DNA of 64,000 nt from a bacterium. GTDB taxonomy: Bacteria > Desulfobacterota > Desulfocorpusculales > Desulfocorpusculum. Made by a program: the position numbers and the translations under genes. The stretch is taken from assembly GCA_037481695.1 (NCBI GenBank), contig JBBFLE010000004.1:1-64000 (forward strand), written 5' to 3'. Shown one piece after another: positions 44,029-53,443 of the stretch. The notes under the pieces are model-generated. The model saw nothing but the letters and a program-made list of their open reading frames with translations, did not search any database and was not told where the DNA came from. Numbering within the stretch: position 1 is the stretch's first letter; each line of letters opens with the position of its first letter.

Positions 44029-44787
44029 CTACCAAACGGTCCATCCGCCGTCAACAAAGATGGTCTGCCCTGTTATGAAATCAGAGGCTCGCGAGGCCAA
44101 GAAAACCACTATGCCTTCCAGTTCTTCTGGCTGACCCCATCTTCCCATGGGGGTTCTCTCCACGATGAACCTGTAGCGCTCAGGGTCGTTTTTCAGTGCT
44201 GCCACCAGCGGGGTTTCAAAATAGGTAGGTGCTATGGCATTAACATTAATATGATAGGGTGCCCACTCCAGGGCCATAACCTTTGTCATCTGTATCACCC
44301 CACCTTTGCTGGAGGCATACGCCACCTGATTGGGCAGTCCCACGGCTCCCAGGATGGAAGCCACATTTATCACTTTTCCCCCGCCGCGGGCCATCATGTG
44401 TCTTCCAACGGCGCGCCCCACCAGAAAATAGCCCTTCAAATTCGTATCTAGTACCTTATCCCATTCTTCCTCGGCCAGCTCCACCACGCTCTTTCTGATG
44501 TTTACGCCTGCATTGTTCACGAGAATGTCTATGCTGCCCATCTGCTGCAATGACCGCTCGAGCATTTTTTCCACACTCTGTGCATTCAAAACATCCAGGT
44601 ACACAGACATGGCCCTTCTACCCATGGCCATTATCTCCTGAGCAACAGTGGCCAGATCCGCCTCGCTCCTGGCACAAAGAACCAAATCCGCTCCAGCCCT
44701 GGCTAGCCCCTTGGCCATGGCCCGACCCAGCCCCCTGGAAGCCCCTGTCACCAATGCCACCTTCCCCCTAAGATCAAAGAGATCCAT
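44029..44787 (-). CDS. Short-chain dehydrogenase/reductase
   Basis: 252 aa from the ATG at 44787 with GAGGAGG upstream. VTGASRGLGRAMA cofactor loop, NNAG, Ser in VASILGAVG, and YASSK catalytic pair, plus VDGGW C-terminal end. FabG-like; it would act on a hydroxy- or keto-acid or acyl-CoA. It is the first gene of the SDR-ligase-dehydratase operon. Confidence 0.88.
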   Translation of the reverse strand: MDLFDLRGKVALVTGASRGLGRAMAKGLARAGADLVLCARSEADLATVAQEIMAMGRRAMSVYLDVLNAQSVEKMLERSLQQMGSIDILVNNAGVNIRKSVVELAEEEWDKVLDTNLKGYFLVGRAVGRHMMARGGGKVINVASILGAVGLPNQVAYASSKGGVIQMTKVMALEWAPYHINVNAIAPTYFETPLVAALKNDPERYRFIVERTPMGRWGQPEELEGIVVFLASRASDFITGQTIFVDGGWTVW

Positions 44788-44809
44788 GGCACACCTCCTC
44801 ATCTGGGAG

Positions 44810-44838
44810 ATTTTAGCACCAAGAGCTTATGCCCCCAA
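44810..44838 (-). promoter_or_regulatory. Candidate promoter for the SDR-ligase-dehydratase operon
   Basis: On the minus strand TTGGGG (44838-44833), 17 bases, TAAAAT (44815-44810), about 20 bp before the SDR start. Confidence 0.35.
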
Positions 44839-44971
44839 TCAATTCCTTTTCAAGCTCTCCAGGCCATGGTGCGCTCCGGGGGGGGCATGCTGGAAGCAGG
44901 CTTGGGTGGGAGTCAGGCCAACCCAGAGGTAAGGGTTTTTTTGAGAAAGACATCTCTGCAAGGTTTTGCTG

Positions 44972-45000
44972 TTGACAAGTCTCATAGGCTTTGTTACATC
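44972..45000 (+). promoter_or_regulatory. Candidate promoter for the first ABC-importer operon
   Basis: TTGACA (44972-44977), 17 bases, TACATC (44995-45000). The -35 is perfect, the -10 weak. It is divergent from the SDR operon, so one regulator between could control both. Confidence 0.5.
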
Positions 45001-45067
45001 CTCAGCCATCCGCACAATTAAATCCAGGGGAAGGCCAACAGAGGCCTAGCAGAAAGGAGGGGGCGTC

Positions 45068-46351
45068 ATGGCTCGACGGATCACCAGGAGGTCTCTTCTC
45101 AAGGGAGGAGTAGCAGGGGGTCTGGTGTTGGGGGCAAGCCTGGGCGGTCTTGGCATAAGCCGGGCAAAGCCTTCCAAGGGCAAGGAGCCTATCCGCATAG
45201 GCGGACAGGGGGCAACCTCAGGGGCCCACGCTGACTACGGATGGCAGATGATGGCCGGGGCCACCTTGGCCATAGAGGAAATAAACGCCAAAGGAGGTGT
45301 ATTGGGAAGAAAGCTGGAGCTCAAATTCATGGACGAGGAGCTCAAGCCAGCCACGGCAGTGAAAAACGCCAGGTACCTGGTGACGGACTGGGGGGCTGAT
45401 TTCCTTTTCGGAATAGACTCCAGCGGAAGCGCCATGGCAGTGGGCCCTGTGCTGCCCGAGCTGAACAAGCTTTGTTTTTTCTGCCATGCAGCAACTCACC
45501 GCCTCACAGAAGAATTGGTCACGGCCAAGGGGATCAAGCAGATCTTCCGAATGGTGGCCCCGGTATACCAGGACGCCTTGGCAGCATGGGTTTTCAAGGA
45601 TGACTCCAACATAAAGCGATGGGCAGGCATCAACTGCGACTACGAGTATGGGTACGTAGCCTGGAACCTTTTCAAGCAAAACATGAAAAAATTCAGGCCG
45701 GATGTAGAGTTCGTGGCCGCAGCCTGGGCTCCTTTCTGGACCATGGATTTCTCCTCCCATATCTCGGCGGTCATGGCCGAGAAACCCGATGCCATCTTTG
45801 CCACCCCTTGGGCTGGGGAAGGAGTGATGCTCTTGAGGCAAGCGCTTCTTTTGGGGGTCTTCGACAAGATCCAGGTATGGTGGCAGGGCATGGGGGGTTC
45901 AGTAGACCTGTTGGAGGGCATCTCCAGGGAGGTGGAAGGCAACAAGTTCCAGGGAAAGCTTTGGGCCACAGCCAGGTACATACACAATTATCCCGATACC
46001 CCGGAGAACAAGAAGTTCGTAGAGGCCTTCAGGAAACGCTGGGGCAAGTTCCCCAACTATTCCGCCGAGAGCAGTTATTCCACGATTTACGCCATCAAGG
46101 CAGGGGTGGAGAAGGCACAGAGCGTGGAGACCGCCAAGGTGGCTGCGGCTTTGGAGGGAATGGAGTTGAAAACTCCCGCCGGTTCAAGGCTCATCCGAAA
46201 GGAAGATCACCAGGCCATCTACACAGTGCCCGCAGGAAGGGTCATAAAGACTCCTGACTACCCTCTTCCCATCCTGGGGGATCTCAAGGTGATTCCGGCC
46301 AAGGATTATTTCCGCAACCCGCCCTTTGAGCCGGTGGCCGCCACCAAGTGA
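45068..46351 (+). CDS. ABC-transporter substrate-binding protein, LivJ-like, Tat-exported
   Basis: 427 aa. Twin-arginine signal TRRSLLKGGVAGGLVLG. The mature part is a Periplasmic-binding-type-1 fold (ATSGAHADYGWQMMAGATLAIEEI, then EINAKGGVLGRKLELKFMDE). The ligand of such proteins can be a branched-chain amino acid, amide, or aromatic or hydroxy acid. It is first in the operon; AAAGGAGGGGG precedes the ATG. Confidence 0.88.
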   Translation: MARRITRRSLLKGGVAGGLVLGASLGGLGISRAKPSKGKEPIRIGGQGATSGAHADYGWQMMAGATLAIEEINAKGGVLGRKLELKFMDEELKPATAVKNARYLVTDWGADFLFGIDSSGSAMAVGPVLPELNKLCFFCHAATHRLTEELVTAKGIKQIFRMVAPVYQDALAAWVFKDDSNIKRWAGINCDYEYGYVAWNLFKQNMKKFRPDVEFVAAAWAPFWTMDFSSHISAVMAEKPDAIFATPWAGEGVMLLRQALLLGVFDKIQVWWQGMGGSVDLLEGISREVEGNKFQGKLWATARYIHNYPDTPENKKFVEAFRKRWGKFPNYSAESSYSTIYAIKAGVEKAQSVETAKVAAALEGMELKTPAGSRLIRKEDHQAIYTVPAGRVIKTPDYPLPILGDLKVIPAKDYFRNPPFEPVAATK

Positions 46352-46420
46352 GGACAAAGCCGCCTCAGGCCAATCCCTGGGGCGGCATTTTGATTGCGAC
46401 CAGGAAGGAGTGAGGATTAA

Positions 46421-47281
46421 GTGCTTGAGAAGCTTGTGTTCCAAGGGCTGATAGGCTTGAGCCTGGCCATGTATCTATGGCTGCTTTCAGCCGGGCTCAC
46501 GCTGGTGTTCGGGGTGCTGGGGGTACTCAATTTCGCCCACGGAAGCCTTTTCATGCTGGGGGCCTATCTGGCATTCACCTTTTATGGAAAGATGGGCTGG
46601 AACTTCGGACTCTCTGTGATCTTGAGCCTGGTAGGGGTCGGACTCATAGGAGCCATCCTGGAACGTTTTTTCTTCCGAAGGATCTACCACCTGGAGGTTC
46701 CATATCAGCTAATTTTGACCTTCGGATTCATTCTCATCTTCGACGACTTGGTAAAGATGATATGGGGAGGTGTGGCCATGATCCCCCCCGTGCCTTCTTT
46801 CTTGGATGGAAACCTTCTGGTCATGGGAAGGCCCTTCCCGCTTTACAATCTCTTCATCATCCTCTTCGGGATAGGGGTGGCAGTTTTTCTTTGGCTCGCC
46901 CTGGAGCGCACCTGGTGGGGCAGGACGGTGCGTGCCTCTGCCTTTGACCGGGAGATGGCCAGCGCCATAGGTGTGGACATTCCCAAGATATTCACACTGG
47001 TCTTCGTGCTGGCTGCTATGCTGGCAGCCTTGGGAGGAGCCCTTGGAACTCCTGTGAGGGTGGTTGCACCTGGTATAGGCACGGCCATGATCATTCAGGC
47101 CTTTGTCATAACCGTGATAGGAGGTTTGGGGAATCTGAAAGGGGCTTTTGTAGGAGCCCTCATAGTAGGAGTCTTGACCGCATATGGAATCCTGCTTTTT
47201 CCGGTCTTCGAGCTTTTCATAATCTTCGTGGTCATGGGAGTAGTCTTGATGGTCAAGCCCGAGGGGCTGTTTGCTAGGTGA
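46421..47281 (+). CDS. livH: ABC-transporter permease, LivH-like
   Basis: 286 aa, GTG start. About eight membrane spans; VLGVLNFAHGSLFMLGAYL is the LivH signature and VIGGLGNLKGAFVGALIVG the ATPase-contact (EAA-like) loop. It forms half of the inner-membrane channel with LivM. Confidence 0.88.
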   Translation: MLEKLVFQGLIGLSLAMYLWLLSAGLTLVFGVLGVLNFAHGSLFMLGAYLAFTFYGKMGWNFGLSVILSLVGVGLIGAILERFFFRRIYHLEVPYQLILTFGFILIFDDLVKMIWGGVAMIPPVPSFLDGNLLVMGRPFPLYNLFIILFGIGVAVFLWLALERTWWGRTVRASAFDREMASAIGVDIPKIFTLVFVLAAMLAALGGALGTPVRVVAPGIGTAMIIQAFVITVIGGLGNLKGAFVGALIVGVLTAYGILLFPVFELFIIFVVMGVVLMVKPEGLFAR

Positions 47282-47368
47282 GTCTCGAGTTTTAGCCTGG
47301 CTCCTACCGCAGGGCAGGGGGCCATGGCGCAAGCCAAGGGATAGGGAATCTTTGGAGGAGGGTTGGGA

Positions 47369-48352
47369 ATGCCGGGCGACCGATTGGGCAGGGTGCTACT
47401 GGGAGCCCTCATATTGTTTCTTGTGGTTCTTCCTATTTTTTCAGGCAGGTATCTACCTTATATGGTGATTCAAATCCTGATATTGGCTCTTTTTGCCATG
47501 GGATTCAACCTGCTACTAGGTTACACTGGGCTTTTGTCTTTTGGGCAAGCAGGCTTTTTTGCCATAGGTGCCTATGCCTGCGCCAAGGTGCTCTTGGTGA
47601 TCCCATCGCTCCTTTTGGGAATAGCGGCAGGGGTCCTGGCAGGAGCATTGGGAGCAGCATTTCTAGGCGTGCTGTGTGTGAGACATACCAGAATATATTT
47701 TTCCATGCTGACTCTCTCCTTTGGAATGATGATATACTCCTTGGCCTGGAAATGGAGAGAAGTCACCGGCGGAGATGATGGGCTGGTGGGCATCCCCAGG
47801 GCACCTTTGGGGATCCCTGCGTTTTTCGAGATCTCCATGGAACCTATGATCCATTATTATTATTTGGTGTTGGCCGTGAGTGTGGGGGCAATCCTGCTGC
47901 TGCGGCGAATGGTGCGATCCCCTTTTGTGCTGGTCTTAAAGGGAATAAGGGACAGCGAGAACAGAGCCGGCTTCTCAGGAATCCCAGTTCGCAGATACAA
48001 GCTTGCAGCCTTTGTGGTGGCAGGGGCTTATGCGGCCTTGGCAGGCTCTTTGGTGCCACCACTTGAGAACACCGTAACGCCTCCTTTGGCGCACTGGACT
48101 CACTCGGCAGAGCCCGTGCTGGTAACCCTTCTGGGCGGCATCTACAGTTTTTCAGGGCCCATGGTGGGAGCCGCATGCTTTTACCTTCTAAAGGATCTAA
48201 TCGTGAGGTTCACTCATTACTGGCTCATCTGCTTCGGCTCCATAATCGTGTTGTTGGTATTGCTCTTTCGAGGAGGTCTGGTGGTCTTCTTCCAGGAAAA
48301 GGTGCTGGGCCTATTGGGTAGCAAGGATCAAAGGGAGGGAGGCCGTGGGTGA
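47369..48352 (+). CDS. livM: ABC-transporter permease, LivM-like
   Basis: 327 aa from the ATG at 47369, which has GGAGGAGGG upstream. NLLLGYTGLLSFGQAGFFAIGA is the LivM signature and LLGGIYSFSGPMVGAACFY the coupling loop. Overlaps the next gene by 8 bp. Confidence 0.88.
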   Translation: MPGDRLGRVLLGALILFLVVLPIFSGRYLPYMVIQILILALFAMGFNLLLGYTGLLSFGQAGFFAIGAYACAKVLLVIPSLLLGIAAGVLAGALGAAFLGVLCVRHTRIYFSMLTLSFGMMIYSLAWKWREVTGGDDGLVGIPRAPLGIPAFFEISMEPMIHYYYLVLAVSVGAILLLRRMVRSPFVLVLKGIRDSENRAGFSGIPVRRYKLAAFVVAGAYAALAGSLVPPLENTVTPPLAHWTHSAEPVLVTLLGGIYSFSGPMVGAACFYLLKDLIVRFTHYWLICFGSIIVLLVLLFRGGLVVFFQEKVLGLLGSKDQREGGRG

Positions 48353-49100
48353 GCTGCTTCGCACAGAAAGACTCACTAAGTACTATGGGGTGGTAAGCGC
48401 AGCCTCGGATCTGGAGCTTGGATTCCAGGAAGGGGTGCTCACCTCCATAATCGGGCCCAACGGGGCTGGGAAAACCACGTTCATCCACCTTCTCACAGGC
48501 CATGTGAAGCCCGACAGGGGAAAGATCTTCTTCCTAGGCGAGAACATCACCAAGCTTCCCACTCATCTCAGGGTTCAGAAGGGTATTTCCCGCTCTTTTC
48601 AAATAGGAGACATCTTTCCCAGGTTGAGTGTGAGAGAAAACATACAGATCCCTGTGGTGGCAAGCTTGGGACTGGGCATGCGTTTCTTTAAGCTCTTGGA
48701 CAGGGATTCGGTAGTGCAGGACCGAGTGGCTTCTTTGTTGGAAGAGGTGGGATTGAGGGACAAATCTGAAGTGCCCGCCGGTTCCCTCTCCCATGGGGAC
48801 CAGAGGCTCTTGGAAATAGCCTTGGCCATGGCTCCAGAGCCTAAACTGCTTTTTCTGGATGAGCCCACAGCCGGAATGAATCCTGTGGAAAGGGTGCGCA
48901 TCCTGGAAAACATAAGAAAGCTCTCCCAGAGGCGAAGCACAACCTTTGTGATAGTTGAGCACGACATGGACATTGTTTTCGCCCTTTCAGACCGCATAGT
49001 GGTACTGCACCGAGGTTCTGTAATAGCCGATGGAAGGCCTGAAGAGATAAAGGAGAACAGGGAGGTCAGGGAGATCTACCTTGGGGAGGAATTCCTGTGA
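48345..49100 (+). CDS. livG: ABC-transporter ATPase, LivG-like
   Basis: 251 aa, GTG start. Walker A GPNGAGKTTF, signature LSHGDQRLLEIALAM (LSxGD as in LivG) and Walker B LLFLDEPTAGMNP, with switch His in VEHDMDIVF. Energises import together with LivF. Confidence 0.9.
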   Translation: MGELLRTERLTKYYGVVSAASDLELGFQEGVLTSIIGPNGAGKTTFIHLLTGHVKPDRGKIFFLGENITKLPTHLRVQKGISRSFQIGDIFPRLSVRENIQIPVVASLGLGMRFFKLLDRDSVVQDRVASLLEEVGLRDKSEVPAGSLSHGDQRLLEIALAMAPEPKLLFLDEPTAGMNPVERVRILENIRKLSQRRSTTFVIVEHDMDIVFALSDRIVVLHRGSVIADGRPEEIKENREVREIYLGEEFL

Positions 49101-49801
49101 TCCTTCAAGTCAAAGACATAGACACTTATTACGGTAACAGCCATATTCTCCAGGAAGTCTCCCTGGAGGTGGAAGAGGCGAGGGTCGTGGGTCTCTTGGG
49201 TCGAAACGGGGTTGGCAAGACCACAACGCTTCGCACCATAATGGGCCTGGTGCCTCCCCGCCGTGGCGAGATCCTTTTGCAGGGGGTAAACATAGCCGGG
49301 AAACCCGCCTATGAAACGGCCCGCATGGGGATAGCATATGTACCTGACGACCGCAGAATTTTCTCAGAGCTCACCACTTACGAAAACATGGAAATAGCAC
49401 GAAGAAGCGGCGGCCGCAAAACGGGTCCCTGGAGTTACCAGAAGATCTTCCAGCTTTTTCCCATACTGGAAACCTACCGGGACAGGAAGGGAAGTCATTT
49501 GAGCGGTGGGGAGCAGAAGATGTTGGCCATAGCCAGGGGGTTAATAGCCAACCCGATTCTGCTGTTGCTGGATGAGCCATCCGAGGGTCTGGCTCCGCTC
49601 ATTGTGCGAAATCTGGCAGAGGTCACCCTTCGCATAAGAGAGGAGGGAGTCACGGTTCTGTTGGCTGACCAGAACTTCAAATTCTGCCGACAGGTGGCCA
49701 GTGTTGGATATATTCTGGAGAAGGGTAGAATTCAGTATCATGCCAGCATGGAAGAAATCTGGCAGAACGAGGAAGTGGTCAGCAAGTACTTGGTGCTCTA
49801 A
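49097..49801 (+). CDS. livF: ABC-transporter ATPase, LivF-like
   Basis: 234 aa, GTG start overlapping livG (GTGA). Walker A GRNGVGKTTT, signature LSGGEQKMLAIARGL, Walker B LLLLDEPSEGL; the switch position is Asp-Gln (VLLADQN) where LivF often has Glu-Gln. Last gene of the first importer; its stop abuts the stop of the convergent dehydrogenase gene. Confidence 0.9.
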   Translation: MILQVKDIDTYYGNSHILQEVSLEVEEARVVGLLGRNGVGKTTTLRTIMGLVPPRRGEILLQGVNIAGKPAYETARMGIAYVPDDRRIFSELTTYENMEIARRSGGRKTGPWSYQKIFQLFPILETYRDRKGSHLSGGEQKMLAIARGLIANPILLLLDEPSEGLAPLIVRNLAEVTLRIREEGVTVLLADQNFKFCRQVASVGYILEKGRIQYHASMEEIWQNEEVVSKYLVL

Positions 49802-50962
49802 TCAGAGAACCTTCCTGTAGATTTCTTCGGCGTCCCTCTGAGTCATGCTCCTTGGGTTGTTGGCCAAGAGACGGGTCACTTTCATCACCCCTGCAGCCAG
49901 TCTGGGAATGTCTTCGGTTCCCACACCAAAATCCCCCAGGTTGCCCGGAAGACGCAAATCTCTTCTTAGCTGCTCCATGGCCTCCACGGCCTTATGTGCC
50001 AAAGCCCTTGTGGACAAACCAGCGGACTTCTCCTGGAAGATGCAGGCCATGTGGGCAAAGCGTTCCATGGCCCCCAACATGTTGAACTCCATTACTGGTG
50101 TCAGCATTATTGAATTGGCTATCCCATGGGGAATATGGAACTCAGCCCCTATTGGATAGGCAAAGGCGTGAACTGCTGTGACTCCGGCATTGGCAAAGGC
50201 CATGCCTGCAAGAAGGCTCCCCTCCAGCATCTTAGACCTGGCTTCCAAATTGGTGCCCTGGGCAAAGGCAGTGCGGATGTTGTGGTAGAGAAGCTCCATT
50301 GCTCGGCAGGCCAAAAGGTCGCTCATGGAGGTGGCGTTCAAAGAAGTGAAGGCCTCTATGGCGTGGATAAGTGCATCCATTCCTGTGGCCGCCGTGACCG
50401 AAGGGGGCAGCCCCATAGTCAGTTCAGGATCCAGGATAGCCAATGATGGGATCAGGTAGGAACTCACCACCCCCTTCTTGAGCTTTTCCTGTTCATCGGA
50501 AAGAATGGCAATGGGGGTCACCTCGCTGCCAGTGCCGGCCGTGGTGGGCACAAGGACCAAGGGCAAACCCGGCCTGGGAACCAGCTCTATACCGAAATAA
50601 TCACAGATGGTGCCCTTGTTGGTTGCCATCACCGAGGCGGCTTTGGCTATGTCCAAGGCGCTTCCCCCTCCCAGGCCCAAGACACAATGCGGTCTTTGAC
50701 CCTGTGCAGCTTCCAGACATTTTTCCACCAGTTCGTAACGGGGGTCAGGCTCCACCCCGTCGAATACCAGGATCTTGATTCCAAAAGATTTGAGGGGTTT
50801 CACCACCCTTTCCAATAGGCCAGCCTTCAAGATGCCCTGATCTGTGACCACCAACACCCTCTTGGCCCCCAGCCTGGAGATCTCCTCGCCTATTCGGCTT
50901 GCTGCCCCAGGGCCCATGAGGATTCTGGGCGTTGTCCTGAACATGGATACCTTTGCCCACAT
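49802..50962 (-). CDS. Iron-containing alcohol dehydrogenase
   Basis: 386 aa. NAD-binding GLGGGSALDIAKAAS, then TTAGTGSEVTPIAIL, and the iron ligands Asp/His in MDALIHAIEAF, HAFAYPIGAEFHIPHG. The family includes 4-hydroxybutyrate dehydrogenase and lactaldehyde or butanol dehydrogenases. It follows the second importer's livF by 17 bp and is likely its last gene. With the 4-hydroxybutyryl-CoA dehydratase nearby, a 4-hydroxybutyrate/succinic semialdehyde role is worth considering. Confidence 0.87.
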   Translation of the reverse strand: MWAKVSMFRTTPRILMGPGAASRIGEEISRLGAKRVLVVTDQGILKAGLLERVVKPLKSFGIKILVFDGVEPDPRYELVEKCLEAAQGQRPHCVLGLGGGSALDIAKAASVMATNKGTICDYFGIELVPRPGLPLVLVPTTAGTGSEVTPIAILSDEQEKLKKGVVSSYLIPSLAILDPELTMGLPPSVTAATGMDALIHAIEAFTSLNATSMSDLLACRAMELLYHNIRTAFAQGTNLEARSKMLEGSLLAGMAFANAGVTAVHAFAYPIGAEFHIPHGIANSIMLTPVMEFNMLGAMERFAHMACIFQEKSAGLSTRALAHKAVEAMEQLRRDLRLPGNLGDFGVGTEDIPRLAAGVMKVTRLLANNPRSMTQRDAEEIYRKVL

Positions 50963-50979
50963 GGGATTCCCCCCTTTTG

Positions 50980-51696
50980 TTACCTTCCTACTATCATCAT
51001 GAGCTTTCTGTCCTCCTGGATCTTCTCAGGAGGACCCTCGAAAATGACCTCCCCCCTCTCCACCACGTAGGCCCTGTCTGCCACCAAGGAGGCGTTACGG
51101 AGGTTGGACTCCGCCAGCAGTATGGATATTCCCTTTTCTTTTATCTGCTTCATGGCCTCTATGAAATGTCTCACCACCAAAGGAGCTAGCCCTTCAAAGG
51201 ACTCATCCAGCAAAAGGAGATTGGGGCTCAAGCTCAAGGCTCTGGCAATGGAGACCATCTTTTTTTCGCCTCCGCTTAGCTGAGTCCCATTCCTGGAGAG
51301 TAGCTTCTTCAAGGCTGGAAATATCTCCAGGGCCGTGTCCATGGTTACCTGAGGAACTCTGCCCGCCCCTTCCAGCACCCAGGCTCCCAGCCTTATGTTC
51401 TCCTCCACGGTGAGTTCAGGGAACACTCTTGTGTCCTCAGGGGAATAGGCCAGACCTTCCAGGACCCTCTTCCTGGCTGGCCATTGTGTGATGTCCTTGC
51501 CTTTGAAGCTGACTTTTCCCCCCGTGGGCCTGTAAAGCCCTATGAGATTCTTGAGAATGGAACTCTTGCCAGAGCCGTTTCTCCCCAGCAATCCGGTAAC
51601 CTCACCGGCCTCCACACCCAAGTTCACCTTTCTCAGGATCTGGGTCTTGCCCACCCGGAACTCCAGTGTCTGCGCCTCCAGGAGCATGAGCCTCAC
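50980..51696 (-). CDS. livF: ABC-transporter ATPase, LivF-like (second importer)
   Basis: 238 aa, GTG start overlapping the livG stop. GRNGSGKSSILKNL Walker A, LSGGEKKMVSIARAL signature, LLLLDESFEGL Walker B (Ser for the usual Pro), and LAESN switch. It is not a close copy of the LivF at 49.1 kb. Confidence 0.9.
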   Translation of the reverse strand: MRLMLLEAQTLEFRVGKTQILRKVNLGVEAGEVTGLLGRNGSGKSSILKNLIGLYRPTGGKVSFKGKDITQWPARKRVLEGLAYSPEDTRVFPELTVEENIRLGAWVLEGAGRVPQVTMDTALEIFPALKKLLSRNGTQLSGGEKKMVSIARALSLSPNLLLLDESFEGLAPLVVRHFIEAMKQIKEKGISILLAESNLRNASLVADRAYVVERGEVIFEGPPEKIQEDRKLMMIVGR

Positions 51697-52436
51697 TCCT
51701 CTATGCCAAAGAGGGTTGCCCTGACCTCCGTGTCTTCCATGACTTCCTGGGGTCTTCCATCGGCCATTATGGTCCCTTCTCTGAGCACCAGTACTCTGTC
51801 CGTGTAGTCAAAGACTATGTCCATGTCATGTTCCACTATCATGGCCGCCATCCTGCTGCGATCTATGGCGGCTATTATGGTATCCATGATCTTGAACTTG
51901 TCTGCTGTGGCCACTCCACTTGTGGGCTCGTCCAAGAGCAGGAACCTGGATTCCAAGGCATAGGCCATTGCAATGTCGAGCACCTTGCGGTCCCCCTCGG
52001 AAAGGTTCAAGGGCAGTTCATTTTCCAAATGTGCGATGTGGAAGATCTCCAGGATGCGGGTCGCCGACTCTGTGGCCTCTGCGTACGAGCCAGCAGGCTT
52101 AAGCCACCTCCTGCTCATTCCTCGGATGGAGAAGATGCAGTTGCGCACATTGTCCAGTACAGATAGCTCCTGAAAGAGTTGAGTGATCTGGAAATTGCGG
52201 GCTATGCCCATACGGATTCTCACATGGGGCGCACAGGCAGTGATGTCGCGCCCCAGAAATTCGATTTTTCCCTTGTTGGGCTTGATATGGCCGCTTATGA
52301 GATTTACAAGTGTGGTCTTGCCCGCACCATTGGGCCCTACCAAGGAGACTATCTCGCCTTCCCTCACCTCAAAAGAGGCCTTGTTGATCACCCTCATCCT
52401 TCCGAAGTCCTTTACCAGATCTGTTACCTGAAGCAT
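51693..52436 (-). CDS. livG: ABC-transporter ATPase, LivG-like (second importer)
   Basis: 247 aa from the ATG at 52436, which overlaps the livM stop (TGATG). GPNGAGKTTLVNLISGHI Walker A, NLSEGDRKVLDIAMAY signature, FLLLDEPTSGVATA Walker B, VEHDMDIVF switch. Confidence 0.9.
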   Translation of the reverse strand: MLQVTDLVKDFGRMRVINKASFEVREGEIVSLVGPNGAGKTTLVNLISGHIKPNKGKIEFLGRDITACAPHVRIRMGIARNFQITQLFQELSVLDNVRNCIFSIRGMSRRWLKPAGSYAEATESATRILEIFHIAHLENELPLNLSEGDRKVLDIAMAYALESRFLLLDEPTSGVATADKFKIMDTIIAAIDRSRMAAMIVEHDMDIVFDYTDRVLVLREGTIMADGRPQEVMEDTEVRATLFGIEE

Positions 52437-53428
52437 CAGATCTTCCTTGTTCCCAAGCTCCTGAGCCGGGCAGCCCAGGAGGCCATGGCCCCTGTTATGC
52501 CTGATGGCAACAGCAGCACCAATCCTATGAGCGTCACCCCGATGATTAGCATCCAATACTCGGTGCCGCTTATGGCGTATAACTTGAGAAAAGTGAAAAG
52601 CACGGCCCCCACCACAGGACCTGCGAATGTCTTGAATCCGCCCAAGAGAGTCATGTACACCACCTCCCCTGAGAAAACCCAGTGGGCCACCTCAGGGGTA
52701 ACATGTCCGTTCACAAAGCTCCACAACCCGCCGGCCAAACCGCAGTACATACCAGAGATCACAAAGGCCATCCATCTGAACTGCCTGACCCGGATCCCTA
52801 TCATCTCCGCCCTCACCTCATTGTCACGAACAGACTGAAGCGCTTTCCCAAAGGGAGAGTGTATCAACGCGTACATCAGCGCTGTGGCCACCAGGAAAGC
52901 AGCCAGTAGAAAATGGTAATAGAAACCGCTCAGGAACTGGGGTCTTCGCATTCCCTGGAAGCTGTGCCCCAAAATGGACGGTATGGGTGCCCGGATCCCG
53001 TCCGAACCACCCGTGAGGTAATACAGCTTAACCAGCAGAGCAAAGACCAACATGGAAAGAGCCAAGGTCAGGATGGAGAAGAAGATTCGGGTATGCCGTA
53101 CGCACACGAAGCCAAATATGGCAGCCACCACAGCCGAGGCAGCCACGGCCCCAGGCAAGAGGATCTCCATCCTGTAAAGACCTGGCAAGTATCTGCCTAT
53201 GATGGCCACGGTATAAGCCCCCACTGCAAAGTACGCACCGTGACCAAAGGACAATAATCCTGTGTGGCGCAAAAGCAGATTGAAACCCAGGCCCATTATG
53301 CCGAAGCATAGACCTGTCTCAAAAAGAATCAGCTGGTATGATGGCAGAACCCAGCGCAGCAAAACCAAGAGGACCACCCCAGCACAGATGGCCACTCCAC
53401 GCACCCAGATTCCTCCTTTGATCCCCAT
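52436..53428 (-). CDS. livM: ABC-transporter permease, LivM-like (second importer)
   Basis: About 330 aa. NLLLRHTGLLSFGHGAYFAVGA signature, FGFVCVRHTRIFFSILTLAL and the coupling region LLGGFKTFAGPVVGAVLF. Either the ATG at 53428 or the adjacent GTG could start it; GGAG lies upstream. Confidence 0.88.
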   Translation of the reverse strand: MGIKGGIWVRGVAICAGVVLLVLLRWVLPSYQLILFETGLCFGIMGLGFNLLLRHTGLLSFGHGAYFAVGAYTVAIIGRYLPGLYRMEILLPGAVAASAVVAAIFGFVCVRHTRIFFSILTLALSMLVFALLVKLYYLTGGSDGIRAPIPSILGHSFQGMRRPQFLSGFYYHFLLAAFLVATALMYALIHSPFGKALQSVRDNEVRAEMIGIRVRQFRWMAFVISGMYCGLAGGLWSFVNGHVTPEVAHWVFSGEVVYMTLLGGFKTFAGPVVGAVLFTFLKLYAISGTEYWMLIIGVTLIGLVLLLPSGITGAMASWAARLRSLGTRKI

Positions 53429-53443
53429 CACCTGGACTCCATC